Shown: piece by piece, positions 26,628 to 39,544 of the stretch
Layout: every line of letters begins with the position of its first letter
How positions within the stretch are numbered: position 1 is the first letter of the stretch
DNA from: Gossypium raimondii
Taxonomy: Eukaryota; Streptophyta; Magnoliopsida; Malvales; Malvaceae
NCBI RefSeq assembly: GCF_025698545.1
Contig: NC_068567.1
Coordinates: forward strand, 60,896,705-60,960,704
DNA length: 64,000 nucleotides
Reading direction: 5' to 3'
Program-made: the position numbers and the translations under genes
Notes under the pieces: model-generated
The model's input: the letters and a program-made list of their open reading frames with translations, nothing else
What the model was told of the DNA's origin: nothing
The model's database searches: none

Positions 26628-27036
26628 AACCCTTAACATTTACATATTTTATCAATTTGACCATTATTTTTTTTAGTTATATTTGATCATTAACTTTTCG
26701 TAAAAAGTCAAATAACTTTTTTAACGAATTATCGACTAAAACATTAATTTTTAACGATGCTAACATAGTATCACAATTTACGTGTACTTTATGCTAACAT
26801 GATACTATTTATCTTAAATGCCATGTTAATAAATAGTTTGATTATTTCATAAAAAAAGAGCATAAAGTACACATTGATTGCCATGCTTAAAAATTTAATG
26901 TTTTAGTTAGAATTTCCTCTAAGGTTGATAATCAAATTTGACTCTTTTAAAAGGTTGAGAGCAAAATTGAAGTAAAAAAGAAAAGAATAAGGACCAAATT
27001 GACAAAAGATATAAATGCAAAAGGTTAAATTCATCA
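26628..27036. mobile_element. Palindromic MITE
   Basis: The left end taacccttaacatttacata with caatttgaccatt is matched at the right by aaggaccaaattgac and tataaatgcaaaaggttaaa. It is non-coding and lies about 240 bases downstream of the stop of the first B3 gene. Confidence 0.5.
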
Positions 27037-27278
27037 TTATGCCATAAATATATAATATCTTAAATACGATATAATACGTGAAAATATACGTACACAGTAG
27101 GATACAACCAAATGGAATATATATTGATGAAAGCTTCTTCATTTTTCAACACCATTGAAGTCCCTTTCAATAGGCAAATAGAAGACTTAAAAATATTTCT
27201 ACAACAACTTCCCTATATATGTCACGGTCCATCCGGTTGCTTGACTAAAGTTTCGGCCCGTGACACTTACATGAACTA

Positions 27279-29817
27279 TCACCATGCGGCTGTAACCTCT
27301 TCCCGAAATATAAGCTCATATTTCTCGGCGTTTTCTTTCAAGGTTTCTATCTCGGTATCGAGCTTATGCATAGCATCTTTGAGTTTCACAAGCTTCTGTT
27401 CAAGTGATTTTTTCTCTTCTTTCATGTGATCTTGCTCTTTACACCTCTCCATATTCACACCCTGCTGTAATTCTAAGGAAAGGGTATTCAACCGGTTCAA
27501 TTTAGCTCGAAGAAACCCGACATTCATGCCTAATAACTCAAAGCCTTTTAGAGTCTTGTCCCAAAGAGTATAATCTGCTTGAGAGGTAGAAATTTTACAG
27601 GCTCTAATAGCTTCTGCAATGTTGATAATCTGTGTGATTATTTCAAGTGCCAATTTACTACTAATACTCTCGAGAAGATTATCGTGGAGGAACGAGTTCT
27701 GACTACAACAAAGCTCATAGTACTTAGTTCTATGGTACTCTGAAAGCTCAGAGTCTATTCTCGAACCGTTCACTATAATGATGAAGTTGTCAATGCTTTT
27801 GATCTCTTTAAAATCAATAACGGACGCCAAAGATTTGATACCATCGTCGAGACCCGAGCTAGGATCCTTGTTGTCATTATCATATCGATCGGTTAAATGC
27901 TCACTATCGGTGTCTAATACCATTAGACTCTTATTTTCGACATTGTCATCTGGTGGGTCGAGTGGGAGAAGCTCCAAACACTTGGCCTTCTTAGAGGGTC
28001 TCTTTGTCCTCTTCATACGAACTTTCAAAATCACCGTAGAAAAAGGCCAAAACAATCGGATCAACAACGTTAATGGACTTAGAACTTATTAAATAAGAAA
28101 GAAGTTCAAAGAGAACATACTTGAACGAATTGGCTTCGCTTGGATATCCACTTCTAGAGACCTAAAACATCGATCTACTTCACTAGATTTGAATGCTCGG
28201 ACTATGTAAACCTATAAGAACATATGCTAAAGGATTCAAAAACACATTATAGGACATACAAGTACAAGAGAAATAAATCAAATCGTGTACCTTAAATTTC
28301 GAAGAACCAACCAGATGGAAAACTAGAACGTCTCCCTCGACTAATTTATGATCAGCCGAGAATGCTTTCCAGCCGGCACTCAATGCCGTCCTTTGTGCAA
28401 TGTAAGATGCTTTATATTCTTCCCCACTTTCATCTTCCAAAATTATGGTCGTATCTTGTTTTGGCATATGCAATTTGCAGAAAGGCATAGGAAGATGCTG
28501 TCAACATATAACCAAGAGTTAGAACTTCTAACACATAATATCATTCCTAACCAATTCACAAATATATTCGACACTCACCAGCCAAAATCCATGTGTAACA
28601 TTCGAGCGAACCATGGTCTTCATACAGCTCGGGAATCTACCAGCTAGATTCGCTTGAATCTCCTCCACTCGCTCCATAACATTAGGCTACAGACACGATC
28701 AAAGAACATCGATCAGATCCTTCTTTTATTCACAGCAAGGAATTAACATGAGGCAAATCCTAAACCGAGAGACAAGCATTTGAACATATGGTGCAGATAA
28801 GCTCATAGCTGATCATTCATAGACAAAAAAAACAGCACAATGTTTGAAAACTATCCCAATGTTCATCAATCCTGAGGTTTCAAGCGAGGCTGGATTACGA
28901 GTTCGAGATGTTCCAAGCAATTTCTTAGGACGAAAACAGTGCAACGATAGGAAACCAGAACGGGAAACCTATTACAACTCTAGGAATGGCTAATAAGGCA
29001 CTACCAGAATACAAATGGAGCAGCCATTGATGTCAATCAGCTCAATGTTTGAAAACTATCCCGATGTTCATCAATCCTGAGGTTTCAAGTGAGGCTCGAT
29101 TACGAGTTTGAGATGTTCCAAACAATTCCTTAGCACAAAAACAGCGTGGCATCGGAAACCGGAAAGGGAAACCTATTATAACTCTGGGAATGACTAATTA
29201 GGCACACTACCAGTACCAGAATACAAATGGAGCTGCCGTTGATGTGTCAATTGAACATCAGCTAACTTAGCAACATCCTAGGAAAAGATCTTCGACCCTG
29301 TCTTGTTACAAACAAGTTCTTAGCACGAAAACAGTGCGATGACGATGAGAAATCGGAAAGGGAAACCTACTACAACTCTGGGAATGACTAATTAAGCACT
29401 ACCAGTACCAGAATACAAATGGAGCTGCCATTGATGTGTTAATAGAACATCATCAGCTAACTTAGCAACTAAACTGCTTAAACAATGACATCCTAGTAAA
29501 AGATCTTCGACCCTGTCTTGTTCACAGGGATACAAAAAGATCCAAGTTCCTGATGGTCCTGACATAGGAACAAAAATGACCCAAAACCATCTGTGCATGT
29601 AACACTGTGAATCTTCCTAGCTATCTAAAACAAAAGAGAAAAAACAAAAGCAAACCCAGGATTTATTTTCTTACATATAACCTAAATCTAACAAACATCA
29701 AGGAAATGAAACAAAAATCATGTCGGAAACACAGGGTTTTCTTACTTGTGGGTTAGTAATTTCAGGAGGATCCAACGACATTTCAGGAATCTGAGGTTCA
29801 TCTATTTTGGTTCCCAT
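27279..29817 (-). CDS. B3-domain DNA-binding protein, copy 1 (At3g19184/At5g42700-like)
   Basis: Five exons join in phase, in transcript order: 29746-29817, 28579-28686, 28291-28497, 28121-28211, 27279-28021; 1221 bases, 406 aa. A single B3 domain lies at about residues 43-133: RFPSCMKTMVRSNVTHGFWL, LHMPKQDTTIILEDESGEEY, LSAGWKAFSADHKLVEGDVL and VFHLVGSSKFKVYIVRA, as in the plant B3 family that binds DNA through its major groove. A basic, nuclear-localisation-like stretch follows (RMKRTKRPSKKAK). The C-terminal 120 residues have the motif IAEAIRACKIS and a long charged coiled coil (KEEKKSLEQKLVKLKDAM), probably for dimerisation. The ATG at 29817 is the first in frame of the deduced first exon; a longer 5' end cannot be excluded. 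It is a tandem paralogue of the gene at 31352-34675, with identical lengths for the third and fourth exons here (207 and 91 bases). Confidence 0.85.
28839..29531. repeat. Three tandem copies of a 190-205+ bp unit in intron 1 of B3 copy 1
   Basis: Copy 1 starts at 28839 and copy 2 at 29044 (both aatgtttgaaaactatccc); a third, 5'-shortened copy runs from 29311. Shared blocks are gggaaacctattacaactct, aatacaaatggag and, in copies 2 and 3, agatcttcgaccctgtcttg. Copies have diverged by several percent. Confidence 0.8.
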
Positions 29818-31351
29818 TAGCTTCTTCACTGTGATGATGGGAATCTTTTTGGTTAGAACAAACAGATTCACAGTGTAATCAGAAACTTGGATCACTAATA
29901 CACGGGAAGAAACAAAAGGAAAAGGCTTGAAACTGGGGAAATTTACGAACCTGGTACTGTTTTGAAAGCTCTGGGTGTTTGGTTTTCTTTTTTCAGGTTT
30001 TGCTTGGTCTTTCAGGGGCTATAGTTTTGGTCTTCGTTTTATGTTCCTGACATAAAAGAAAATGAATTAAGTGATGTTTTTAGTAATACTACTATAGTAT
30101 GGGTTAAAGAAGCTATATAATTTTGATTTGATGCTGTAAATTTTTTATTTTTTTTTCATGGCTCTGATCTTTGGGTTTTTTTTCAGACATGTTTTGGATT
30201 GTTCAGGAATCTTTGTCAGCGATAAAATTTTAGTTGATTATGAAGAGGATTAGTTTTGGAATTTTGGTTTTTAGTGCACAAAATTATGGTCGCTGGTCTA
30301 TTTTTATCTATAATTTTAACTTTCATTGTAATGTTGAGTTAAGATTTAATTGACGATTAAATACAATTTGTGTTCGAATTATAATAAAATTAATTTAAGA
30401 CTTAATCAAATATAGTTAATAGGTACTATTTCGGTCTTAAATCGATATATTTAGGTTTTGACAGGTAATATTTTAGGAAATATTTTTAACCTGGGTGTTG
30501 CAAAATGTAATATTTTTAATCACTTTTTATTTTTTTACTCGAAGTTTAATTTGGAAACAAAAAATCTATATATTAAAATTCAAATTTAAATATTTTGACA
30601 TCATCATCAACCAATTATATTAATTTCAGATTTAATTATGCCACCATTCAAATAATGAAGATGTCTTAAGTTAAAATATTATAATTTTCAAAGTCATGTG
30701 TGATTGATTTTAATAATTTAAAATTCTCATATTGCGAAAAGGAATTTAGCGAAAATTATATGAAAACAAATATTACTTATTACTCTAATTGATAATATAT
30801 TTATCTGCATAAGATTTTAAAAATAGTATAACTTAATGAATTTAACTATTACTTTTTGGTCAACATTGAATTTCGAATTCAAAAATGGGAAGATAAAAAT
30901 ATCAAATTAAAGTATAGAAATTAAATACATAATTTATGTCTAGAAGAGAGACTAATAGCAAAATTTAACTAAATTTAATCATCAAAAACACCAAAGAGAG
31001 AATTTCAATCAATCTATCTATTTATCTATGTATAAAAGAGTTTACCATCTTCTACAATATCCATAAGTCAAAAGCAAAGAACATTCAGAAAATTAAAGCA
31101 CACTAAAGTCTAGACTATGAATATGATTTCAAGAACTGTCAAAATTTCCCAGAACTTTGAAGTATCTCTTATGCATTAATCACCTAAAATTCCTAAACTA
31201 TATAATATTTAGTTCAAAGAAACAAAGAAAAAGCAAGTGCCAGTTAATATTTTCCTATAGAATGATGAATGGTTGAGGTGTAGCATTGGTATATAGCTAA
31301 AGCATTAATGGTATGCAATATATAGAGAGTAAAATGTTTCTCAACAGTCAA
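29818..31351. other. Upstream region of B3 copy 1 and spacer between the two B3 genes
   Basis: From 29818 to about 30060 the sequence is probably 5' leader and promoter of the first B3 gene. The rest is AT-rich with no reading frame or clear repeat that I can support. Confidence 0.5.
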
Positions 31352-34300
31352 TCACCATGGAGCATTAGCAGCTGCTTCAAACATTAGTTCATATCTCTTG
31401 GCATTCACTGTCAAAGCATCTATTTCAGCATCCAGCCTTTGCATTTCCTCTTTTTTCCCCGAAAGATCCGATTCGAGAGACTTTGTTTCTTGTTCTGCAT
31501 AAGCTCTCTCGAGTTTGGCTTCCTTGTACTTCAATTTCAGTTCCGGTTTTGATTCAAAAGTATGGCTAAGTACATGGCGTACCCTTTTGTGTAAAGAACC
31601 AACATCGGTTCCTAGAAAATCGAAGCTGTTCAAAGCGTTGTCCCACGGCACGAAACCAGATCGCAGGGTGGAAATCTCGGAAGCTCTAATGGCATCTGCA
31701 ATGCTAACAGTCTTAGTAAACCTAATGCCTTCCACTTTACTGGAGCCAACATCCAAAGTGCCATTCTCTGACTGGTTTTCTTGGGCCCTAAGAAAAGACC
31801 TGCCATACTTATGGACTTCATATTGATTTATATCATTGCAAAAAGGCCTTGAATTGTTCTTTCCTGCAGCATCTTTTGTATTCAATTCACAGTCAATGCA
31901 TGGTAATTGTTAAAGGACCAAACTGAAATCAACTCTACATATGCATGGTAATGAAGCACAGTTGATGAGTAGATCACTTACAAATGCCTGTCTGATTTGC
32001 ACTGCTTTGTAATCTGAGTAGGCCAAGAGCTGCATCTATTTCATCTAAGCCATTCATTCTCACAATATATACCTGAAATTTTGAGAAAAGAAGAGATGTT
32101 TTATGGAAATTTTCAACAAAGCCGGCAAATTTTTAATCACTTCTAGAAATGAAGCATTTGAAGTAGGAGTTTAGGCTCTATTCTAGCTCATGGACTCTTT
32201 GTCTTTATTAGGCAAATAAAAGTTTCTAAATAGAGAACTTAGTTTATAATTCCATGAAACTAAAAAACATTGGCTCAATAACAAGGTTGAGGTCCCAAGT
32301 TTGAGTACCCTGTGTAAATGTGTTCTACACCTTATTTTAGTTAGTTAACTATTCTAGACTCGTTCTTAACATTTTTAGGCCCTAGGCAAAACAATAAAAT
32401 GGGGTTTTAGGTTCTTTAAAAGTTAGAGAGAAATTTTTTAGGTCTTTTAAAAGTTGGTAAAAAAAATTTGTGGCCCTTAAAAGCTAAAAAAAGAAATTGG
32501 GGCCCTTAAAGGTTGGGTTTTTTTTTTTTTTACTTTAAAAAGTTTAAAAAAAATTTTGTGGGCCTCTTAAAAACTGAAAAACAATATTTTGAACTCCTTT
32601 CAGCCTTGGGCCCTGGGCGACCGCACCTCTAGATGACCCCCAAGGTCAAGCTTGACTATTTAATTCAGTGCCTGCAATGGTTAATGGCATCAATTAATTG
32701 TTATATGGTAAATTTACCATGGAAGCTCTAGTACTAGAAGTCAAATTGCATTTTACTCTCTACTCAAAAAGTGGGTCAATTAGCCTCTATATGTTAGATC
32801 AAGAAGTAAATTGGTTATTCTATTAAAAAATTCATCTATTTTTACTATTAAAAACTGACCCTTATATGTTAACATAAGGTACACGTAGCACGCTTTGGTT
32901 ATTCTATCAGTTATGCCAATTTTTAATAATAGAAATGGATAAAAATTTTAACAAAAAAGACCGGTTTGCTATTTGATCTAACGTATATGGACTAATTTGC
33001 CATTTTTAAAAAAAAGGGTTAAATACAATCTAACTCCTAGTATAAGGAACTTCATGGTACTTTTACCTTATATATTTTTATATGTATATGTATATATATA
33101 TGAGACAATACCTTAAACTTGGAAGGCCTGATCAAATGGAAAACTAAAGCATCCCCAACAAGTAAACCATGTTCTTTGGAAAACTTTTTCCACCCACCAC
33201 TCAAAGCCTTCCTTTGAACAAGAAAATTGATTCTGTATTCTTTTCCAGTTTCACCAACCAAGATCACAGTAGCATCATGATTAGGCAGATTCAGTTGGCA
33301 AAATTCCTTAGGTAATGACTAACAGCCAAAAGAAAAAAGAAAGAAAATCAATGCATTGCACAAAGATTTATTTTTCCATAAGCAATGGGGGAATGAATAT
33401 ATTCACACTCACCATCCAAAACCCACGGCAAACCACTGATGGGATCATGATCTTAAAGAAGCTAGGGAATTCAGCTGAAAGATTAGCTTGAACCTGTTCT
33501 GCTCTCTCTATTACAGGGGATTTTGCAAAATCTTGTTCTGATACCCTTTTGGTACCCTTAACAACATGATCATTATAGTTCTTATCCCTAGGTCTCTTCC
33601 TTTTGGATACATAAAGATGAACCAAATCAATGAAGACAATAAAAATCGAAGGCTAAATGCCCAAATTGGCCTTAACTTTTTACAAGTTGCTCACATAAGG
33701 ACCAAGTTAAATAAGGGCTAATCCTTTTCAAGTGTGCTCAAATAAGGGTTAAATCTTTCAAAATGGTCAAATAAGAGTAAAACTTCTTTGAAAGTGCTCA
33801 AATAAAGAGTTTTCACATACTTAACCTCAGTTTGTAGTAAAAAATTAAATTCCGCTCTTATATGACCAGTTTGAAAATTTTGGCATTTATGTGAGTAACT
33901 TTTAAAACGTTGAGTCCTAACTAAGCATTTAGCCTAAATCAAAAAATTATCAATGAATTGACCAACCTGGAAGCTTTCTGTCGACAATCACGAATATTTT
34001 CCTGCTGAGGAAACCAGGTTTCCATTATTTTGGGGCACTCCAAAAGAAAATAATAATAATTGCCACACGATGCACCAACCAGATTCATGCATGAACCCCA
34101 GCTTACCAGTCAAGGCAATCGTGGTTACCCCTCCCTTGTCTACAGGTTCGAACCACCCTAATACTTGTTGGCTCAAATCTGATTTTCTGGTTTTGGGTAT
34201 TAATTATTACCAAATGCATTCAATTCAAGTGAATCTTTATACCCAAAACATTACAGTTCCTATATGGTTTTCCTAAAGCAAAAACACTGGAAAAACAAAA

Positions 34301-34675
34301 AGTAAAAAATCCAAAGAACATCGTACTATGAGGATTCTTAATAATACATCCAAGATTCTACAGAGATAGCTCAAGAAAACAAAAAAAAAAAAAGAACAAA
34401 GGAGATAAGTAACTGAAGAAAATCAACAAATACTAAAAACACAGCCATTTAGCTACGTACAAAAATCATATATATATACATAAAACATGACAGGTTTTGC
34501 TTATTATTTTGTACCATAACACGTTCTAAGCAAGTAGAGAAAAGGGCAGAGAGTTGCATACCATGGAAATGGATTGGCGTTGTTGAAGGAGCTGGAAAAG
34601 TTGAGAAATGGGGAGACGGTCATTTCCTTCATCATCAAATAGTTCTTCTTCTTCTTCTTCAATCTTGATTTTCAT
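31352..34675 (-). CDS. B3-domain DNA-binding protein, copy 2
   Basis: Six exons join in phase, in transcript order: 34562-34675, 33967-34037, 33413-33599, 33112-33318, 31982-32072, 31352-31872; 1191 bases, 396 aa. The start MKIKIEEEEEELFDDEG is acidic and comes from a GAA triplet run. A basic stretch RQKASRKRPRDK follows, then the B3 domain (about 106-198): EFPSFFKIMIPSVVCRGFWM, LPKEFCQLNLPNHDATVILV, ALSGGWKKFSKEHGLLVGDA, SKFKVYIVRM. The C-terminus repeats the paralogue's plan: IADAIRASEIST and a coiled coil (KSLESDLSGKKEEMQRLDAE). The acceptor of the last exon (atacaaaag) has a weak pyrimidine tract. A MITE (32704-33066) occupies the intron between exons 33112 and 32072. Role: probably a nuclear transcription regulator; targets unknown. 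Confidence 0.85.
32280..32340 (+). mobile_element. SINE-like tRNA-related fragment in a B3 intron
   Basis: ttggctcaataacaaggttg and gaggtcccaagtttgagtac resemble diverged A- and B-box regions. Short and uncertain. Confidence 0.25.
32704..33066. mobile_element. Palindromic MITE (GGTAAAAGTACCATGGAG family), copy a
   Basis: Left end ggtaaatttaccatggaagc, right end ttcatggtacttttacc. The interior shares atgttagatcaagaag and aaattttaacaaaaaa with the other copies. It fills an intron of B3 copy 2 and ends 46 bases from an exon. Confidence 0.75.
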
Positions 34676-35867
34676 GTTGGTATTCATCATCATCCATCAA
34701 TATGCCCCCCAAAAAACAAACAAAACAATCTCTCTTTTCCTTTTTCTTTTTTTCAGCTTTGATCTCAAAGTGGGTTGGTTATATACTACCAAAATGTCAA
34801 GTGGTGATACTAATGAAATACCCAGAATTTGTTTGGCTCACTGTAATCAGTGTACCTGCGAATCTGTACGTCGTTTTCATTTGCATACGTATAGGTGAGG
34901 GTACGGTACAGTCAAAAGGATCGTTTCCGAGGATGGTTGATGGCGTGGCCTTAGCTGAGACGACAAAATAACGTGATTACCAGAGTGAATCAGGCTCCGT
35001 TCGTTTTAATCAATCAAAAAAGTTGGTGTTTTACGAGATATAATTGCATTGTATATTCTCAAACTAAGACACTCATTTTAAATTAGTCCTTAAACTTTAA
35101 AAGATTCTAATTACATCATTAAACTATTGACGTTTGTTGATACAAGTCTTAAAAAAGGAAGAGGTAGCGGTGATCCAAAGGAGGTCAGTTCACCTTAACA
35201 GGCTAAGAGCCAAAGAAGGTTAAGAGGATGATGAGGTAGATTGGTGAGGGCTAAGAGGATTAATTGTCGGAAATAGGTGCTCAAAGTTGCTAATGGGAGA
35301 AGAAGATTCCTTTCTCTTCGAATTGAAGGGTATTTATAGGAAATACTATTTGACTGAGAGTAATGACGGGATAAGGTGGTTATCATCATGGAGCATGTGA
35401 GGGAACATGTATAGTGGAACCTATTCTATTATGTCTTTTCAAACGAGGCTATTATGCTCAGGTACGTCTTAGTGGTCCTTGAAGAAAGTGTTTACACTTG
35501 AAGGAGTTCACATTGAAACCCAATAAGCCTAATGAGAGGGGACATTTTCATTATCAACGAGTAATCTTACAGCGGGTGGTTGGTTTCGAGAGGCTAGGCA
35601 ATCGAGGACAGCCCAGTTGATGGGAGGTGGAGAACCGACTTTAGATACCCAACTGGTACCTCCCACAAGCGCCACATGTTTAGCTTGAGTAGGAGTGTAA
35701 TAATGTTATATCAATAAGGTATTTTCTTATTAAAATCATTAGTTTAACCATTAAATTAGACGTCATATTTCATGCAGTATAATTTAAAATAAAAATTTTA
35801 ATAGAAAAATGAATATTGTGAAAATGAATGTTGTAAAAGTTTTGGTTTTGAGGTTTTTAAAGCTTTA

Positions 35868-35904
<37 letters not shown>

Positions 35905-36025
35905 TATTTTATTTTATTTTATTTTATTTTATTTTTTATTTTTAAAAGTTATGTGACATTTTTCTATTGATATATCATCAAGAGTTTGGAGATATAATTG
36001 GAATATTTTGAAGATTAGGGACTAA
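34676..36025. other. Upstream of B3 copy 2; left part of a MITE split by a solo LTR
   Basis: 34676-35030 is probable promoter of B3 copy 2. From about 35039 a MITE arm begins (ctcaaactaagacactcatt, ttaaattagtccttaaactt). A stretch of mixed composition at about 35150-35700 (for example ggtacctcccacaagcgcca) matches nothing I know. (CT)n at 35873-35901 and (TTTTA)n at 35905-35936 follow. Confidence 0.5.
35873..35936. repeat. (CT)n and (TTTTA)n microsatellites
   Basis: About fourteen CT units are followed, after ccttat, by about six TTTTA units. Confidence 0.9.
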
Positions 36026-38120
36026 TGTAACACTCATACACCCGGTCTGATTGTATGGACCTAGTATAAGACTATTACATTTGGTGTCAAAACGGTTTTG
36101 GCTAGATACTGTTTAATTTAAACATTTATACATAGTATTTTAACTTACCAAACCACATTTGCAAACATACTTATAGTTTCACTAATTCATTTCATATAGA
36201 CCAAAATATTTCAAGTAAACCAAAATAGATAGAATTTCAAGAGTTTGCATTTTAGTCCCTAACACATGAGAACACATTTGGTCTACCTATGTACATGTCA
36301 TTTTAATTCAAAATATAGTACCTACTCTTGAAGTTCTTGAGGATGTGATGAGATGAGAGATCTCCTAACCGGACTCTACCTCTTCGAGTCTAACTGTTCC
36401 TACACGTTAAAAATAAACGCGTTAAGCCGATGAAGGTTTAGTAAGCACTACAAGAATTAAATAGATAAATGAAACATAACATAATATTTTAAACTTATTC
36501 AACTAAGACATATTTACACACATACACGTTTCTTCAACTATACCTTACTTTAATGAAATTTAACTTACCTTTTGTAAGTTATTAAACTTACCTCCACACA
36601 TTGATGATTCACTTTTGTTCACAACTCATATTCTTAACACAAATTAGACTTTATAGAACAGAACAGATATACAGAACAAATACAGAGGTGCATTATTATG
36701 CACTATTGAACAAAAAGCACTGAAATGCTATACAGAGAGCACGGATGTGCTAAATGGAGAGCACTAATATGCTAATAATCGGAGAGCGCGCTAAGGTCCC
36801 TTAATGGCATGCCACTAATATCCTAGTAGTTCTAAATTCCATCTACTTGGGCATTAAAGCTGAATTTCATACATTTAAATAATTTATATAAATATTTCGA
36901 AAAAGATTTCTCATTTCTCCATCATCTACAATTTAGTCCCCATTTCACAAATCACAAATATCACACCTTTTGCACACATATACTTTTATCACAACATCAT
37001 TGCTTAGTGTTCAAACAATATATCATTTCATATTCTCCACCTATAATTTTCTTTACAAATTTCATAATTTCATATTCTAATCTCTTTTTATCTATTTACA
37101 AATTTAAATATATATTTTACATTTCTATTCTAAGTAATTTCATACTACAATATAAGCATTTAAATAAAAAATAATTTAAAAATCTTGTAGTACTTACAAT
37201 GTAAAGGTTGAGATGATGTATTTTCTTATTCCTTCACTCCTTAGCCTTTTCTTTTCCCTTTCTTCAATTAGGTTAGCCTTCTCTTTTCCTTTTTCTTCAA
37301 TTAGGTCCTCTCCTTTCTTTTATTTCTCTTCAATTTTATATAAAACATATAACATTTATATGTTAAAAAAAACCACAATCAAGTGACTTTCCTATACTAT
37401 TTAATAAAAATAAACATGTATGGTATGATAATTTCATCATTTCTTACCTTAAGCTTTTTTTATTTTTACTAAGGAAATTTCAAAGAAAAATGAAGGTTTG
37501 AAGCTTGGATGGTTCAACTATGATGGGAGGACATGAAGGGAATTAAAAGAAAAGTTAGATGAAAGTTGGGGGGAGAAGAAGAATTAGTGACGGTTTGGTG
37601 TTTGAGAAAAGATGACATCTTTTCTCCACTTTTCTATACCATTGCACTAAAATATCCCACCTTTTTAATTAAAATGATCAAATTGCTACTAAGTCCTTAA
37701 GTCATCCATCTTTTTGCTTTTACCCATCATTATTACACCTAATAAATATCCACTTGGCTAATTACCACTTTGTCCTTTCTCATCTTTCATATTTCCTAGT
37801 ATGACTCAGACAATACTTTGGTTAAATTTCTTTTTAATCATTCATTCCTTTTCTCTACTGTTATATATCTCCTAACTTAATATTTTTCCTACTTTGGCCA
37901 CAACAATTTCTTTATTCTTTCAACTAAATCAATGCATCTATTTTAAAATTTCCTATTTAAAGAGAATTATTTTTATTTTTTTTTCTAATTTCTTTTTGGA
38001 TCTATATACTTTCTAATTTAATACTCAAAATTCTTATTTATTATATTTCAAAAATTTTATACTAATTCTTGACCCGATCCATCAATGTACCTAGTCTCGA
38101 GTTAAAACGCGGATGTTACA
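36026..38120. mobile_element. Solo LTR 1, about 2.1 kb, target-site duplication ACTAA
   Basis: It starts tgtaacactcatacacccgg and ends acgcggatgttaca, the usual TG...CA, and is flanked by a perfect 5-bp duplication actaa (36021-36025 and 38121-38125). There is no coding capacity and no second LTR, so it is a solo LTR left by recombination. Short degenerate repeats near 36700-36800 (gagagcactaatatgctaa) are typical of such LTRs. It lies inside a MITE whose right arm resumes at 38121. Confidence 0.8.
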
Positions 38121-38266
38121 ACTAATTTAGAATGAAGGTTATAGTTTGGGGATGTTTGGTGCAATTAGCTCTTTTTACGGTAAAAAAAAGATAAATATCA
38201 AAACTATACATGAACTTTGATTCAATGTGTAATTTGATACATGAACTTTGATTTATGCAATTATAT
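38121..38266. other. Right arm of the split MITE and short spacer
   Basis: actaatttagaatgaaggtt then tagtttggggatgtttggtg and caattagctc is the inverted partner of the arm near 35039-35140; the MITE ends near 38172. Confidence 0.55.
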
Positions 38267-39544
38267 TGTAACACTCCTTACCAGACCCGATCATCGGGTT
38301 CGAGCTACAGGATGTTACATCTGTTGCCGGAGCAACTTCCGTAAAAATACAGTAAATATATCAATCAAACAAATATTTATGACTTAAACACATTCATAAT
38401 ATGATTCACAACTAAATTTGAGCCTTGATCAAGCTTGCGAAAACTCTTTTGTTGACCTGAGCATGAATTAGAACCAATATATAAAGTTTTAAAAATTAAG
38501 GGTTGACATCGTGACGTCACCTTCTCTACGTCGTGATGTCGCCAAACAGTTTGTCACGTTGCGACATCCAGCGTCTCAACATCAGGATGTCATATATTAT
38601 TGGTGGATGTTGCGACAATGAGAGTTGCTCGTCTCGACGTGAACTCTGTTTTTGATAAATTTTAGGCCATTTGGTACCTACTCCATGTCAACCTAATCAA
38701 TTTCGCATTTGGAGCATAATTGTACACCTTTAGCTGCACAAGATCATACCATAATACATACCAAAAACGTTACAACATCATTTCAATTCAATCTATCCAA
38801 GATATCTTCATTTGAACAACAAAATATATCAAATTTGCTTAATCAATTCAATAGAATCATCAATGTATTTTCCATTTCTTACCATCACATACACTACCTC
38901 ATTTCATACTCATTTTACCATTTAAATATCAAACACAAAGTTACACAAGTTACCAAAACATACACTAATGCATATATGAACATTGGCTTTCCAAAATCAA
39001 ACATTAACCAAGGTTTAAACCAAACCATCATTCACAAGTAACACATATATAAACACCTATGTACATGTTACATAATTGAGCTTAAAATGAGCAAAAGTTT
39101 ACCAATTGATAGTTGGATAGTCTGAGCTTTGAGGTGAGCTGGTCGACGAGTTCCGCAAACCAACAATCTACAAAAAAAGGGAAAAACTTTTAGGTAAACA
39201 TTTCGAATGCTTAGTAAGTTTATAGGTATTAAAATGAGCAACTTACCTTGAATTATAATTAAATATAACAATCTAATTAACTTCATACAATTTTCCTGAC
39301 ATAGCATTTCACAACGATAAGGTGAGTTGTCACATAAAAAGTCATATAGCAATTCAACATCAAAACGCTATTCCATTTAATACAATCCGCAATTCAACTC
39401 TATTTATGATATCAAAATATCAAATTTCCATTTTGAACATCAAGCTTGTAACATTTCAATGTCATTTCTCTTTTGCATTAATCATTTAGCCCGATGAACT
39501 CTAATAAATAAACTTAAAAACATAGGTAACTACATCACACCAAA

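Larger units (their letters stand above)
22599..29745. other. Promoter region of ATG2 and repeat-rich spacer (to 27278)
   Basis: From 22599 to about 22970 the sequence is likely the 5' leader and promoter of ATG2 (no clear TATA box). From 23072 to 27040 it holds palindromic MITEs and the plastid-derived insert, listed separately. No coding exon was seen before the B3 gene that ends at 27279; the rest of this span belongs to that gene. Confidence 0.4.

Noticed and set aside
34608-34971. Plus-strand frames of 89-96 aa
   Set aside because: They are antisense to exon 1 of B3 copy 2; the Ser run is the complement of its Glu-coding GAA repeat.
38709-39041. 110-aa plus-strand frame in solo LTR 2
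   Set aside because: Low-complexity, AT-driven translation within an LTR; no domain and no retroelement motif.
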